64,000 nt of DNA from Polynucleobacter sp. AP-Titi-500A-B4 (lineage in GTDB: Bacteria; Pseudomonadota; Gammaproteobacteria; Burkholderiales; Burkholderiaceae). A program made the translations under genes and the position numbers. The stretch is from NCBI RefSeq assembly GCF_018688095.1, contig NZ_CP061311.1, forward strand, positions 1,768,120-1,832,119, read 5' to 3'. The first letter of the stretch is position 1. Each line of letters starts with the position of its first letter. This document shows, piece by piece, positions 8,769 through 17,290 of this stretch. The notes under the pieces are model-generated. The model was not told the origin of the DNA. It saw nothing but the letters and a program-made list of their open reading frames with translations, and did no database searches.

Positions 8769-10046
8769 ATGCAAACTCAACTCGCCCCTCAATTTGCCAA
8801 TACCCCAGAAGGGATAGAAGCTGCCCGTATTCTGGGTAAATGCGTTCACTGCGGTTTTTGTACCGCGACCTGTCCTACCTATCAATTACTTGGCGACGAG
8901 CTTGATGGACCTCGCGGCCGTATCTACCTCATTAAGCAAATTGCTGAAGGTCAAGCGCCAACAGAAAAGACACGCTTGCATTTGGATCGCTGCCTCACAT
9001 GTCGTAATTGCGAAAGCACTTGCCCTAGTGGCGTGCAATATGGAAACTTAATCGATATCGGACGTAAATGGGCAGAAGAAAATACCCCAGAGCGCCCACT
9101 AGGTCAGCGTATAACTCGTTGGGCCCTTAAAGAAGGTTTAACTAAACCAGCATTATTTAATTCAGCAATGGCTTTGGGTCGTTTGGTGCGCCCCTTGATG
9201 CCAAGTGGTATCAAGCGCAAGATTCCACTCACTAAAAATAAAGCTTTAGGTCAAGCAACTGATCCTTATGCCAGACCAAGAACACAGCACAGTCGTAAGA
9301 TGCTGATTCTGGAAGGTTGCGTTCAGCCCGGCATGCTACCGAATATCAATTCGGCAACTGCAAGAGTATTGGATGCTTTAAAGATTCAACTGATTAGCGC
9401 ACCCAACGCAACTTGCTGTGGCGCGCTTCGCTATCACCTAAATGATCAAATAGGCGGCCTAGAGAATGCTAAGCAAAATATTGATGCGTGGTGGCCGCTG
9501 GTTGAGCAAGGCGTTGAAGCAATTGTGATGACCGCATCGGGATGCGGTGTAATGGTCAAAGACTACGGTCATCTCTTGGCGCATGATTCTGCATATGCCG
9601 CTAAAGCAAAGAAAATTTCAGGTCTGACTAAAGATATTGCGGAGATTTTGCCTTCACTGCAAGATGAATTAGTTCAACTCATTGGCTCTGATCAAAAACC
9701 TGGTGTGGTTTATCACCCACCCTGCACATTGCAGCATGGTCAACAGATACGCGGCAAGGTTGAGGGCTTGCTTTCTGGTTTAGGAATTGGCGTGCGCTTG
9801 TGCAATGACAGCCACCTCTGCTGCGGCTCTGCTGGAACTTACTCAGTTACTCAGCCAGAGCTTTCAGAGCAGCTACGTAAGAACAAGTTAGCGCACCTGA
9901 ATGCAGCCTGCGAAGAGTCAGGAGCTAATGTAATTGTTTCCGGAAATATTGGATGCATTACCCACCTCCAGCAAGATGACACGCCAGTACTTCACTGGAT
10001 TGAAATCGTAGATCAATTGATCAGCAAATCCTCCAAGGCCCAATGA
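8769..10046 (+). CDS. glcF: Glycolate oxidase iron-sulfur subunit GlcF
   Basis: 425 residues. Two ferredoxin-type [4Fe-4S] motifs are at the N-terminus: Cys25/28/31/35 in 'CVHCGFCTATCP' and Cys75/78/81/85 in 'CLTCRNCESTCP'. Two CCG domains follow, with 'TCCGAL', 'PPCTLQHG' and 'LCCGSAGTYS', the cysteine-rich signature shared with heterodisulfide reductases and GlpC. It carries electrons from the flavin subunits toward the membrane. The stop overlaps the start of yggS by 4 bp (ATGA), so the glc run is coupled to yggS and proC. Confidence 0.97.
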   Translation: MQTQLAPQFANTPEGIEAARILGKCVHCGFCTATCPTYQLLGDELDGPRGRIYLIKQIAEGQAPTEKTRLHLDRCLTCRNCESTCPSGVQYGNLIDIGRKWAEENTPERPLGQRITRWALKEGLTKPALFNSAMALGRLVRPLMPSGIKRKIPLTKNKALGQATDPYARPRTQHSRKMLILEGCVQPGMLPNINSATARVLDALKIQLISAPNATCCGALRYHLNDQIGGLENAKQNIDAWWPLVEQGVEAIVMTASGCGVMVKDYGHLLAHDSAYAAKAKKISGLTKDIAEILPSLQDELVQLIGSDQKPGVVYHPPCTLQHGQQIRGKVEGLLSGLGIGVRLCNDSHLCCGSAGTYSVTQPELSEQLRKNKLAHLNAACEESGANVIVSGNIGCITHLQQDDTPVLHWIEIVDQLISKSSKAQ

Positions 10047-10768
10047 ATTCAATTGTGGTTAACCTCATGCAGGTGCGGCAGCGTATTGAACTTGCAGCCC
10101 TAGCCGCAAAACGCGAACCAGAAGACATTGAGCTCTTAGCAGTAAGTAAAACCTTTCCCGCATCTGCCATTGAAGAGGCGATGCATGCCGGACAATCGGC
10201 ATTTGGCGAGAACTACGTTCAAGAAGGTATTGAAAAAATTATTCAACTTGAAAAGTTACGCCCTTGGCTGGTATGGCACTTTATTGGGCCACTACAAAGT
10301 AATAAAACCAGAGAAGTTGCTGAGCATTTTGATTGGGTTCATAGTGTGGATCGACTCAAGATTGCCGAGCGCCTGTCCGCCCAACGGGGCGAGTTTCCCA
10401 GCTTGGCAGAATTACAGGTATGCGTTCAGGTCAACGTGAGCGAAGAAGAGAGTAAAAGCGGTGTTCCACTCTCAGAGGCAGAAGCCATATGTGATGCAAT
10501 TAGCAAATTACCCAACATCGTACTGCGTGGCCTCATGGCTATTCCAGCACCCAACCCAGACCCCAAGATGCAGCGGGAGGCGTTTGCCGCTGTCCGCGAT
10601 TGTTTTCAAGGCATTCAATCTCGTCACTTAGTCGACCCAGACTATCAATTCTTCGACACCCTCTCTATGGGCATGTCTGATGATTTAGAGGCCGCCATAG
10701 CTGAAGGCAGTACCATGGTTCGTGTGGGAACAGCCATTTTTGGGAAGCGCGATAAGATTACTAAATGA
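10043..10768 (+). CDS. yggS: PLP homeostasis protein YggS/PROSC
   Basis: 241 residues, a single alanine-racemase-like TIM barrel. The PLP lysine is Lys36 in 'LLAVSKTFP'. Further family motifs are 'FGENYVQE', 'WHFIGPLQSNK' and 'LSMGMSDDLEAAI'. YggS proteins bind pyridoxal 5'-phosphate but have no known enzymatic turnover; they buffer PLP and keep amino-acid pools balanced. It sits between glcF and proC with 4-bp overlaps at both ends. yggS-proC adjacency is widespread in bacteria; attachment to the glc genes is more lineage-specific. Confidence 0.97.
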   Translation: MNSIVVNLMQVRQRIELAALAAKREPEDIELLAVSKTFPASAIEEAMHAGQSAFGENYVQEGIEKIIQLEKLRPWLVWHFIGPLQSNKTREVAEHFDWVHSVDRLKIAERLSAQRGEFPSLAELQVCVQVNVSEEESKSGVPLSEAEAICDAISKLPNIVLRGLMAIPAPNPDPKMQREAFAAVRDCFQGIQSRHLVDPDYQFFDTLSMGMSDDLEAAIAEGSTMVRVGTAIFGKRDKITK

Positions 10769-11634
10769 GCCAACACAAGAACATGCAAAACAATAGCAAT
10801 GCACATATCACTTTCATTGGTGGCGGCAATATGGGTCGCGCCTTAATTAGTGGTCTGCTAGCAAATGGGTTTGAACCCAATCAAATCACTGTGGTTGAAG
10901 CAAATGCAACAACTGCCTTAAAACTACATGAAGACTTTGGCGTCCAAGGTATTGGCGCCTTGGAGCAGATTACATTTGATTTTTCAAAAAATAATGTGGT
11001 GGTCATGGCCATCAAGCCACAAGACTTTAATGTGGTTGCTAAAGGCTTAGCTTCTAAACTCAAACATGTGAGTGCGTCTGGTCCGCTCATCTTGAGTATT
11101 GCTGCAGGAATTCGACTCAAAGATATGAGTCGCTGGTTAGATCACGCACGTTGTGTGCGCGCCATGCCCAATACCCCTGCGCTGATCGGTAAAGGCATTA
11201 CCGGTTTATTTGCAGATGCTGCAGTCAATACATCTGATCGCGCCCTGGCTGAAACTATCTGCAATGCAGTTGGTCAGGCGGTTTGGGTTTCTGAAGAAAA
11301 ATTGATGGATGCTGTCACAGCAGTTTCTGGCAGTGGCCCTGCTTATGTCTTTGCATTTTTAGAGGCGATGCAGTCTGCAGGTGAAAAGCTAGGCTTAGAT
11401 GCACAGACCGCTCGCAAATTAGCTTATGCAACCCTAGAAGGCGCCACTCAGCTAGCCCACAACTCGGAAGAACATGCCGGTATCTTGCGTGAACGTGTGA
11501 CCTCTAAAGGTGGCACAACCGCTGCTGCACTTGAAGTCATGAAACAACATGGTTGGCATGAGATTCTTGAAAAAGCAATTGATGCTGCAAGTCAGCGCGG
11601 CAAAATGATGGGTGATGAATTAGGCAAAAACTAG
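10765..11634 (+). CDS. proC: Pyrroline-5-carboxylate reductase
   Basis: Last step of proline synthesis: reduces 1-pyrroline-5-carboxylate with NAD(P)H. 289 residues. The N-terminal Rossmann motif is 'FIGGGNMGRALISGL'. 'VRAMPNTPALIGKG' and the dimerisation-domain signature 'AVSGSGPAYVFAFLEAM' through 'ERVTSKGGTTAAAL' are all intact. The ATG overlaps the yggS stop by 4 bp. An alternative in-frame ATG lies 14 codons in, but the overlap favours the first. The gene ends one base before the convergent ubiA stop region, with no visible terminator between them. Confidence 0.97.
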   Translation: MSQHKNMQNNSNAHITFIGGGNMGRALISGLLANGFEPNQITVVEANATTALKLHEDFGVQGIGALEQITFDFSKNNVVVMAIKPQDFNVVAKGLASKLKHVSASGPLILSIAAGIRLKDMSRWLDHARCVRAMPNTPALIGKGITGLFADAAVNTSDRALAETICNAVGQAVWVSEEKLMDAVTAVSGSGPAYVFAFLEAMQSAGEKLGLDAQTARKLAYATLEGATQLAHNSEEHAGILRERVTSKGGTTAAALEVMKQHGWHEILEKAIDAASQRGKMMGDELGKN

Positions 11635-11635
11635 C

Positions 11636-12499
11636 CTAATTCATACTAAGCCCCAAAACAATCCCTAAGAATAAAAACCCTCCCAGCCAGTTATTGTGAC
11701 GGAAGGCTAAGAAGCATTCTTCTCGACCTCTAGTAGAGACGAGTTTCATGTGGTAGATCGCACAGCCTAAAGCCATTAACCAACCGACTAAAAAGTAGTT
11801 GCTCAGGTCGGCCAGTTGTGCCACCCAAAGTTGACTTACAAACAAGATTGCATAACTGATGCCGATCGCTAGCACGTCATAGCTTCCAAAAGTAATCGCT
11901 GAGGTTCGCAATCCCAAACGTAAATCATCCTCTCGATCGACCATGGCATAGGCCGTGTCATAGGCAATAGCCCAAAAAATATTCCCCACAAATAAGACCC
12001 AAGCTTCTAATGGAATAAAGTCCAAAATTGCCGCATAAGCCATAGGAATACCAAAACCAAATGCAATACCAAGTACTGCCTGTGGCATAGCAAAGAAACG
12101 TTTTGTAAAGGGGTATATGAAAGCGACTAACAAGGCCAAGACGGAAAGTTGCTTCGTGAAAGTGTTGAGAGGCTGAATCAACAAAAATGCAAGAAGAGCC
12201 AATACAACGGCAACAGCAACGGCTCCTTTTCCAGAAATCTTTCCACTGGTAACTGGGCGTCCTTGGGTTCTTTGGACATGACGATCAAAATCGCGATCTG
12301 CATAATCATTCATAGCGCAACCAGCACTACGCATTAAAAACGTACCAATCACAAAAATAAATAAGATATTGAAATCAGGAATTCCGGAGCTTGCCAACCA
12401 CAGAGCCCATAGCGTTGGCCACAAAAGTAATAGTGTGCCAATCGGCTTATCTAAGCGAATTAAATAGGCGTAAGCTTTGAGCCGATCGTTAAATGACAT
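11636..12499 (-). CDS. ubiA: 4-hydroxybenzoate octaprenyltransferase UbiA
   Basis: Integral membrane prenyltransferase that attaches the polyprenyl chain to 4-hydroxybenzoate in ubiquinone synthesis. Both aspartate-rich motifs that bind Mg2+-diphosphate are present: 'NDYADRDFD' and 'DREDD'. About eight hydrophobic helices are visible. I place the start at the ATG at 12499 ('MSFNDRLKAYAYLIRLDKP', 287 residues), because the frame extended to 12544 would add 15 residues overlapping the recG end and matching nothing typical. recG ends 8 bp upstream, so recG-ubiA is probably one transcript. Confidence 0.95.
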   Translation of the reverse strand: MSFNDRLKAYAYLIRLDKPIGTLLLLWPTLWALWLASSGIPDFNILFIFVIGTFLMRSAGCAMNDYADRDFDRHVQRTQGRPVTSGKISGKGAVAVAVVLALLAFLLIQPLNTFTKQLSVLALLVAFIYPFTKRFFAMPQAVLGIAFGFGIPMAYAAILDFIPLEAWVLFVGNIFWAIAYDTAYAMVDREDDLRLGLRTSAITFGSYDVLAIGISYAILFVSQLWVAQLADLSNYFLVGWLMALGCAIYHMKLVSTRGREECFLAFRHNNWLGGFLFLGIVLGLSMN

Positions 12500-12507
12500 A
12501 GCCAGAA

Positions 12508-14574
12508 TTATGCCTTCAGAAACTCTGCTCGAGAACCTAACCAACGCTCTAAATGACGCTCAACAATATCAGCATGGTCTGCCAATAAACGTTCAGCCGC
12601 CTGCTGAGCCAGCTCAATGAGCCACGCATCTCGCTGCAAATCTACAAAGCGAAGCATGGCATCCCCAGATTGTTTAGCACCCAATAGTTCGCCAGGGCCC
12701 CGAAGTGATAAATCACGCTCTGCAATCACAAAGCCATCTGAAGTCTCGCGCAGTGTTTGTAGGCGCTCTTTGGCCGCTAAAGATAAAGGCTCTGCATACA
12801 TCAAAATACATACTGAATCGGCGGAGCCCCGACCCACACGCCCACGTAATTGATGAATCTGGGCATAACCAAAGCGCTCAGCATGCTCAATCACCATCAA
12901 TGCAGCATTAGGCACATCAACACCCACCTCAATCACAGTAGTTGCGACTAGCAGTTGAATTTCATTGGCCTTGAACGCCGCCATCACGGCTGCTTTTTCA
13001 TCCGCTTTTAAACGCCCATGCACTAGACCAACCTTGAAGTCTGGCAAGGCCTGAGTTAATTGCTCAAAACTCTCTACTGCAGTTTGCAACTGCAAGGCCT
13101 CTGACTCTTCAATCAAAGGACAAACCCAATAAGCCTGCAAACCTTTAGAGAGCCAGCTTTGTAATCCGCCAATCACTTCATCTCGACGGCTAGCTTTTAC
13201 AACTTTAGTGGCAATCGGCTTACGGCCAGGAGGTAGCTCATCAATTACCGAAACATCAAGGTCTGCGTAATAGGTCATCGCCAAAGTACGCGGTATTGGT
13301 GTAGCAGACATCATCAATTGATGGCAGTAAAACAATTCAGAGCCAACACGTTGCTGAATCTCTAAACGCTGGCGCACGCCAAAACGATGTTGCTCATCAA
13401 TGACCGCTAACCCCAGTTTTGCAAAACTCACATTCTCCTGAATCAATGCATGGGTACCAATAATCAGTTGGGCCGCACCGCTCTCAATAAGCTCTTGAGC
13501 CAATCTTTTTTCTTTAGCCTTTAAGCTACCGGATAACCAAGCAACTTGGACCCCTAAAGGCTCAAACCACTCTTTCATCTTCAAGTAATGTTGCTCAGCC
13601 AAGATTTCAGTAGGCGCCATTACTGCCGCTTGATAACCATGATCCATAACGCGTGCAGCCGCCAACGCAGCTACAACGGTCTTACCACTACCTACATCGC
13701 CCTGAAGAAGACGATTCATTGGGAATGCTTTAGATAAATCAGTGCCAATTTCATTCCAAACTCGGGCCTGAGCAGCTGTTAATTGAAATGGCAAGACCTT
13801 TAGCAATCCCGCTTCGAGGCTCTTATTCTCTTTAGTCAGCTTAAAACTGGGTGCATGTCGCTCTCTGCGAATCGCATGTGCGCGCTTTAAAGAAATTTGC
13901 TGAGCAAGTAACTCTTCAAACTGTACTCGTCGCCATGCTGGGTGCGTCCGCTCTAATAGAGCTTGTGTATCAGCATTGGCGGGTGGTTGATGGAGATAAG
14001 TAATAGCAGCCTGTAGGTTTGGCCAATCATGACTGGGCAGTAATTCCGCCATCAATTTTTTTGGTAAGAACTCAGCCAAACTCTCTTGCAAACTCGGATC
14101 GCGCAATGCCTGAGTAACTGCCTTACGAATTGCTGCTTGTGACACTCCTGCGCTTGCTGGGTAGACTGGAGTCAAGCTTGTTGGCAGTGGTGCATCAGGA
14201 TTCACTGCACGCACCGTTGGATGAACCATCTCAGGACCCTGGAAGCCCTCGCGGATCTCACCTCGTACGCGAACGTGAGTACCAACCGCCATTTGCTTTT
14301 GCTGGCTTGGATAGAAATTCAGAAACCGAAGTTGCAAAGTTTCCGTATCGTCTTCGATCGTGACAAGCATCTGCCTTCTAGGCCGAAAGAGGACTTGATT
14401 TCGAATGACTATTCCCTGGGTCTGTACTGAGCTAAAACGCCCCTGTATTAAGCCCTCCTCAATCGTGCATAACTCAGTCTCATCCTCATATCGCGATGGC
14501 AGATGCAAAGCAAGGGCCATTGGGCTGTCTAAACCCATTTTTTGCAGTGTGTTTGGCGCTTGTTTGCTAGTCAT
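12508..14574 (-). CDS. recG: ATP-dependent DNA helicase RecG
   Basis: Rescues stalled replication forks and processes Holliday junctions by reversing forks. 688 residues from the ATG at 14574 ('MTSKQAPNTLQKMGLDSPM'); the frame is open to 14610, but that would overlap the divergent queA start. Order: N-terminal wedge/OB domain ('GTHVRVRGEIREG'), Walker A 'LLQGDVGSGKTVVA', the DEAH-like box 'DEQHRFGVRQR', 'MSATPIPRTLA', then helicase C with 'ATTVIEVGVDVPNA' and 'QLRGRVGRG'. Length matches the ~690-residue norm. It shares a 30-bp divergent gap with queA. Confidence 0.97.
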   Translation of the reverse strand: MTSKQAPNTLQKMGLDSPMALALHLPSRYEDETELCTIEEGLIQGRFSSVQTQGIVIRNQVLFRPRRQMLVTIEDDTETLQLRFLNFYPSQQKQMAVGTHVRVRGEIREGFQGPEMVHPTVRAVNPDAPLPTSLTPVYPASAGVSQAAIRKAVTQALRDPSLQESLAEFLPKKLMAELLPSHDWPNLQAAITYLHQPPANADTQALLERTHPAWRRVQFEELLAQQISLKRAHAIRRERHAPSFKLTKENKSLEAGLLKVLPFQLTAAQARVWNEIGTDLSKAFPMNRLLQGDVGSGKTVVAALAAARVMDHGYQAAVMAPTEILAEQHYLKMKEWFEPLGVQVAWLSGSLKAKEKRLAQELIESGAAQLIIGTHALIQENVSFAKLGLAVIDEQHRFGVRQRLEIQQRVGSELFYCHQLMMSATPIPRTLAMTYYADLDVSVIDELPPGRKPIATKVVKASRRDEVIGGLQSWLSKGLQAYWVCPLIEESEALQLQTAVESFEQLTQALPDFKVGLVHGRLKADEKAAVMAAFKANEIQLLVATTVIEVGVDVPNAALMVIEHAERFGYAQIHQLRGRVGRGSADSVCILMYAEPLSLAAKERLQTLRETSDGFVIAERDLSLRGPGELLGAKQSGDAMLRFVDLQRDAWLIELAQQAAERLLADHADIVERHLERWLGSRAEFLKA

Positions 14575-14604
14575 CGTTAAAATCCCATACCTGATGGTAA
14601 TGCT

Positions 14605-15651
14605 ATGCAACTCTCTGACTTCAATTACGAACTCCCAACCGAGCTAATCGCCCAGCATCCCTTGGCGAATAGAACTGATAGCCGCCTCCTAGAGGTCAAG
14701 CTTGATGGGGGTAATCACGTCGAGTTATTAGATCGTCAGTTTAAGGACATTCTTAACCTGATAAAGCCAGGGGACTTATTAGTCTTTAACGACACCAAAG
14801 TCATCCCAGCCCGACTTCACGGCAAAAAAGAGACTGGGGGCAATGTTGAGCTCCTAATCGAGCGCATTAGCGGCGATAAACAAGCGTGGGTTCAGATCCG
14901 AGCTTCCAAAGTTCCAAAGACCGGCTCCATGGTTCATGTTTACAACCAAGCTGGCGAGACCTTTCCAGTCGAAATGATTGACTATGATGGGCGCTTTTAT
15001 GAAGTGCGCTTTCCAGAAAATGTATTTGCCTTACTCGAGCGCTTCGGCGAGCTACCCCTTCCTCCATACATCGAGCACCAACCAGATGGTGAAGATGCGC
15101 AGCGCTACCAAACTGTTATTGCAAAAAATCCAGGAGCCGTTGCTGCGCCAACTGCTGGACTGCATTTTGACGCACAGATTCTCAAGCAACTCAATGATCA
15201 GGGAGTTCAGCGGGCCACCGTAACCTTACATGTTGGCGCAGGTACCTTTACCCCAGTTCGCGAAGAAGACTTATCCAAACACAAAATGCACTATGAATGG
15301 TTCTCTATTCCAAAGGAGACCCTACAGGCCATTGCAGATACCAAGCTTCATGGTGGAAGAGTCATTGCTGTTGGCACTACGAGCTTACGCGCACTAGAGA
15401 GTCATGCCCTAAATGGCCAAAGCAGTGGCGAGACCAATCTATTTATAACCCCTGGGTTTCTATTTAAAACAGTAGATTGTTTGCTAACCAACTTTCATCT
15501 GCCAAAATCTACCTTATTGATGTTAGTAAGTGCCTTTGCGGGTATGGACAATATTCGCGCCGCATACCAACATGCAATTGATCAGAAATATCGTTTCTTC
15601 AGTTATGGGGATGCGATGTTTCTTTGCCGACTTGAGAATACAAAGCCATGA
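14605..15651 (+). CDS. queA: S-adenosylmethionine:tRNA ribosyltransferase-isomerase QueA
   Basis: Converts 7-aminomethyl-7-deazaguanine in tRNA to epoxyqueuosine, using the ribosyl group of SAM. 348 residues. It begins 'MQLSDFNYELPTELIAQHP' and carries 'GDLLVFNDTKVIPARL', 'PTAGLHFD' and 'TNFHLPKSTLLMLVSAF', all characteristic. It overlaps tgt by 4 bp, so the insertion enzyme (Tgt) and the next-step enzyme (QueA) are translated together. The upstream gap to recG is very short and must contain the promoter or leave it inside recG. Confidence 0.97.
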   Translation: MQLSDFNYELPTELIAQHPLANRTDSRLLEVKLDGGNHVELLDRQFKDILNLIKPGDLLVFNDTKVIPARLHGKKETGGNVELLIERISGDKQAWVQIRASKVPKTGSMVHVYNQAGETFPVEMIDYDGRFYEVRFPENVFALLERFGELPLPPYIEHQPDGEDAQRYQTVIAKNPGAVAAPTAGLHFDAQILKQLNDQGVQRATVTLHVGAGTFTPVREEDLSKHKMHYEWFSIPKETLQAIADTKLHGGRVIAVGTTSLRALESHALNGQSSGETNLFITPGFLFKTVDCLLTNFHLPKSTLLMLVSAFAGMDNIRAAYQHAIDQKYRFFSYGDAMFLCRLENTKP

Positions 15652-16805
15652 CCAAACCTGTTCACTTTAATATTTTGGCGCGCGACTCCCAGAGTCCTGC
15701 ACGCCTTGGTCAGCTTGATCTTCCCCATGGCAGTGTGCAAACCCCAATCTTCATGCCCGTGGGAACTTATGGCACTGTGAAGGCGATGACGCCACGTGAT
15801 CTCAATGAAGCTAAAGCACAAATCATTCTTGGAAATACTTTTCATCTTTGGTTGCGGCCAGGTTTAGATGTCATCAAAAAACATGGTGGTCTGCATCGCT
15901 TCATGGGCTGGGATAAACCCATCCTGACTGACTCAGGGGGTTTTCAAGTATTTAGCTTGGGGGCATTACGCAAGATCTCTGAAGAGGGTGTCACCTTTGC
16001 ATCCCCCATTAATGGCGACAAGCTATTTATGTCGCCAGAGGTATCGATGGAAATCCAGGCAGTACTCAATAGCGATATCGCAATGCAGTTTGACGAGTGC
16101 ACGCCTTATGAAATCAAGGGTCAGCCTACTTCAGAAAAAACTGCACGCGCCTCATTAGAAATGTCCCTGCGCTGGGGCGATCGTTCACTCAAACGTTTTA
16201 GAGAACTTAATACTGGCAATGGTCTTTTTGGTATCGTACAAGGTGGTATGTTTGAGAACCTTCGTGAGTTCTCATTAGATGCTGTGAGTCAGCAAGGCTT
16301 TGATGGCATCGCTATTGGTGGTCTATCTGTAGGAGAACCAAAACCTGAGTTTGAAAGAATTCTGAATTTCACCGCACCGAAATTACCCAAACAGATGCCC
16401 CACTACCTCATGGGAGTAGGTACACCTGAAGACCTCATGTTAGGGGTGAGCTTGGGTATTGATATGTTCGATTGCGTGATGCCTACCCGTAACGCTCGGA
16501 ACGGGTGGCTATTTACCCGTTTTGGCGACCTGAAATTGCGCAATTCTGGCTACAAAGACGATGATCGCCCTCTTGATCCCACATGCGCTTGCTATACCTG
16601 CCAAAACTTCACCCGCTCCTACTTAAATCACCTCCAAAAGGCTAATGAGATTCTGGGCTCACAACTCAATACGATCCACAACTTGTCTTATTACCTTCAA
16701 CTCATGACTGAGGTCAGGGAAGCCCTTAGCAAGGATCGTTTTAGTGCTTATCGCGAGGAATTCCACGCCAATCGGCAACGTGGCGTGGAACCTGGGCAGG
16801 ATTAA
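15648..16805 (+). CDS. tgt: tRNA-guanine transglycosylase
   Basis: Exchanges G34 for preQ1 in GUN-anticodon tRNAs. 385 residues with the 'MPVGTYGTVKAM' N-terminus, catalytic region 'LTDSGGFQVFSL', 'FGIVQGGMFENLRE' and 'IGGLSVGEPK'. The C-terminal zinc site is 'CACYTCQNFTRSYLNHL' (three Cys and one His). All catalytic and metal residues look intact. It follows queA with a 4-bp overlap and precedes yajC by 133 bp. The queA-tgt-yajC-secD-secF order is a common proteobacterial arrangement. Confidence 0.98.
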   Translation: MTKPVHFNILARDSQSPARLGQLDLPHGSVQTPIFMPVGTYGTVKAMTPRDLNEAKAQIILGNTFHLWLRPGLDVIKKHGGLHRFMGWDKPILTDSGGFQVFSLGALRKISEEGVTFASPINGDKLFMSPEVSMEIQAVLNSDIAMQFDECTPYEIKGQPTSEKTARASLEMSLRWGDRSLKRFRELNTGNGLFGIVQGGMFENLREFSLDAVSQQGFDGIAIGGLSVGEPKPEFERILNFTAPKLPKQMPHYLMGVGTPEDLMLGVSLGIDMFDCVMPTRNARNGWLFTRFGDLKLRNSGYKDDDRPLDPTCACYTCQNFTRSYLNHLQKANEILGSQLNTIHNLSYYLQLMTEVREALSKDRFSAYREEFHANRQRGVEPGQD

Positions 16806-16813
16806 CCACCCTA

Positions 16814-16832
16814 GAGGGGTATTAACCCCCTC
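16814..16832 (+). terminator. Hairpin just after tgt
   Basis: GAGGGG (16814-16819) pairs with CCCCTC (16827-16832) around a 7-nt loop, 8 bp past the tgt stop. No T-run follows, so it may be a transcript-end stabiliser or weak terminator. A second small hairpin, GGCTTT...AAAGCC, lies at 16877-16894. No convincing promoter boxes were seen in the rest of this 133-bp gap. Confidence 0.3.
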
Positions 16833-16938
16833 AAATCTACTCTAAAGCCCCATACCGTTTAGAATTGCGGGTTTACGGCTTTCTATTTAAAGCCTAAAAA
16901 TGAAGCAGTTTCCAATTGGTAATTAACGGAGGTTTTGT

Positions 16939-17265
16939 ATGTGGATTAGTAACGCTTTTGCTCAGGCTCCAGCCGCGGGCGCAGATGCTGGTGGCTTGAT
17001 GAGCTTCCTACCTTTGATTTTGATGTTTGCGGTTTTGTATTTCATCATGATTCGCCCACAAATGAAGCGTCAAAAAGAAACCAAAGCAATGCTTGCAGCT
17101 TTAGCTGTTGGTGATGAGGTGGTTACTGTTGGCGGCATCTTCGGCAAAGTATCAGCACTAAAAGATGATGTAGTCACAGTTGAGATTGCTGCAAATACTC
17201 AAGTGCAATTACAAAAAGGTGCTATCACCACAGTATTGCCAAAAGGCACGCTGAAGTCTGCTTAA
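16939..17265 (+). CDS. yajC: Sec translocon accessory protein YajC
   Basis: 108 residues with one membrane helix ('FLPLILMFAVLYFIMIRPQMKRQ') and a small C-terminal beta domain ('VGDEVVTVGGIFGKV'). YajC associates with SecDF-YidC at the inner membrane and assists protein export and membrane insertion. It is preceded by a strong ribosome-binding site (GGAGG about 7 bp upstream). It stands 25 bp before secD in the usual order, so yajC-secD-secF is one operon. Confidence 0.97.
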   Translation: MWISNAFAQAPAAGADAGGLMSFLPLILMFAVLYFIMIRPQMKRQKETKAMLAALAVGDEVVTVGGIFGKVSALKDDVVTVEIAANTQVQLQKGAITTVLPKGTLKSA

Positions 17266-17290
17266 TACGTTTGATTAAAAGTATCTCGAT

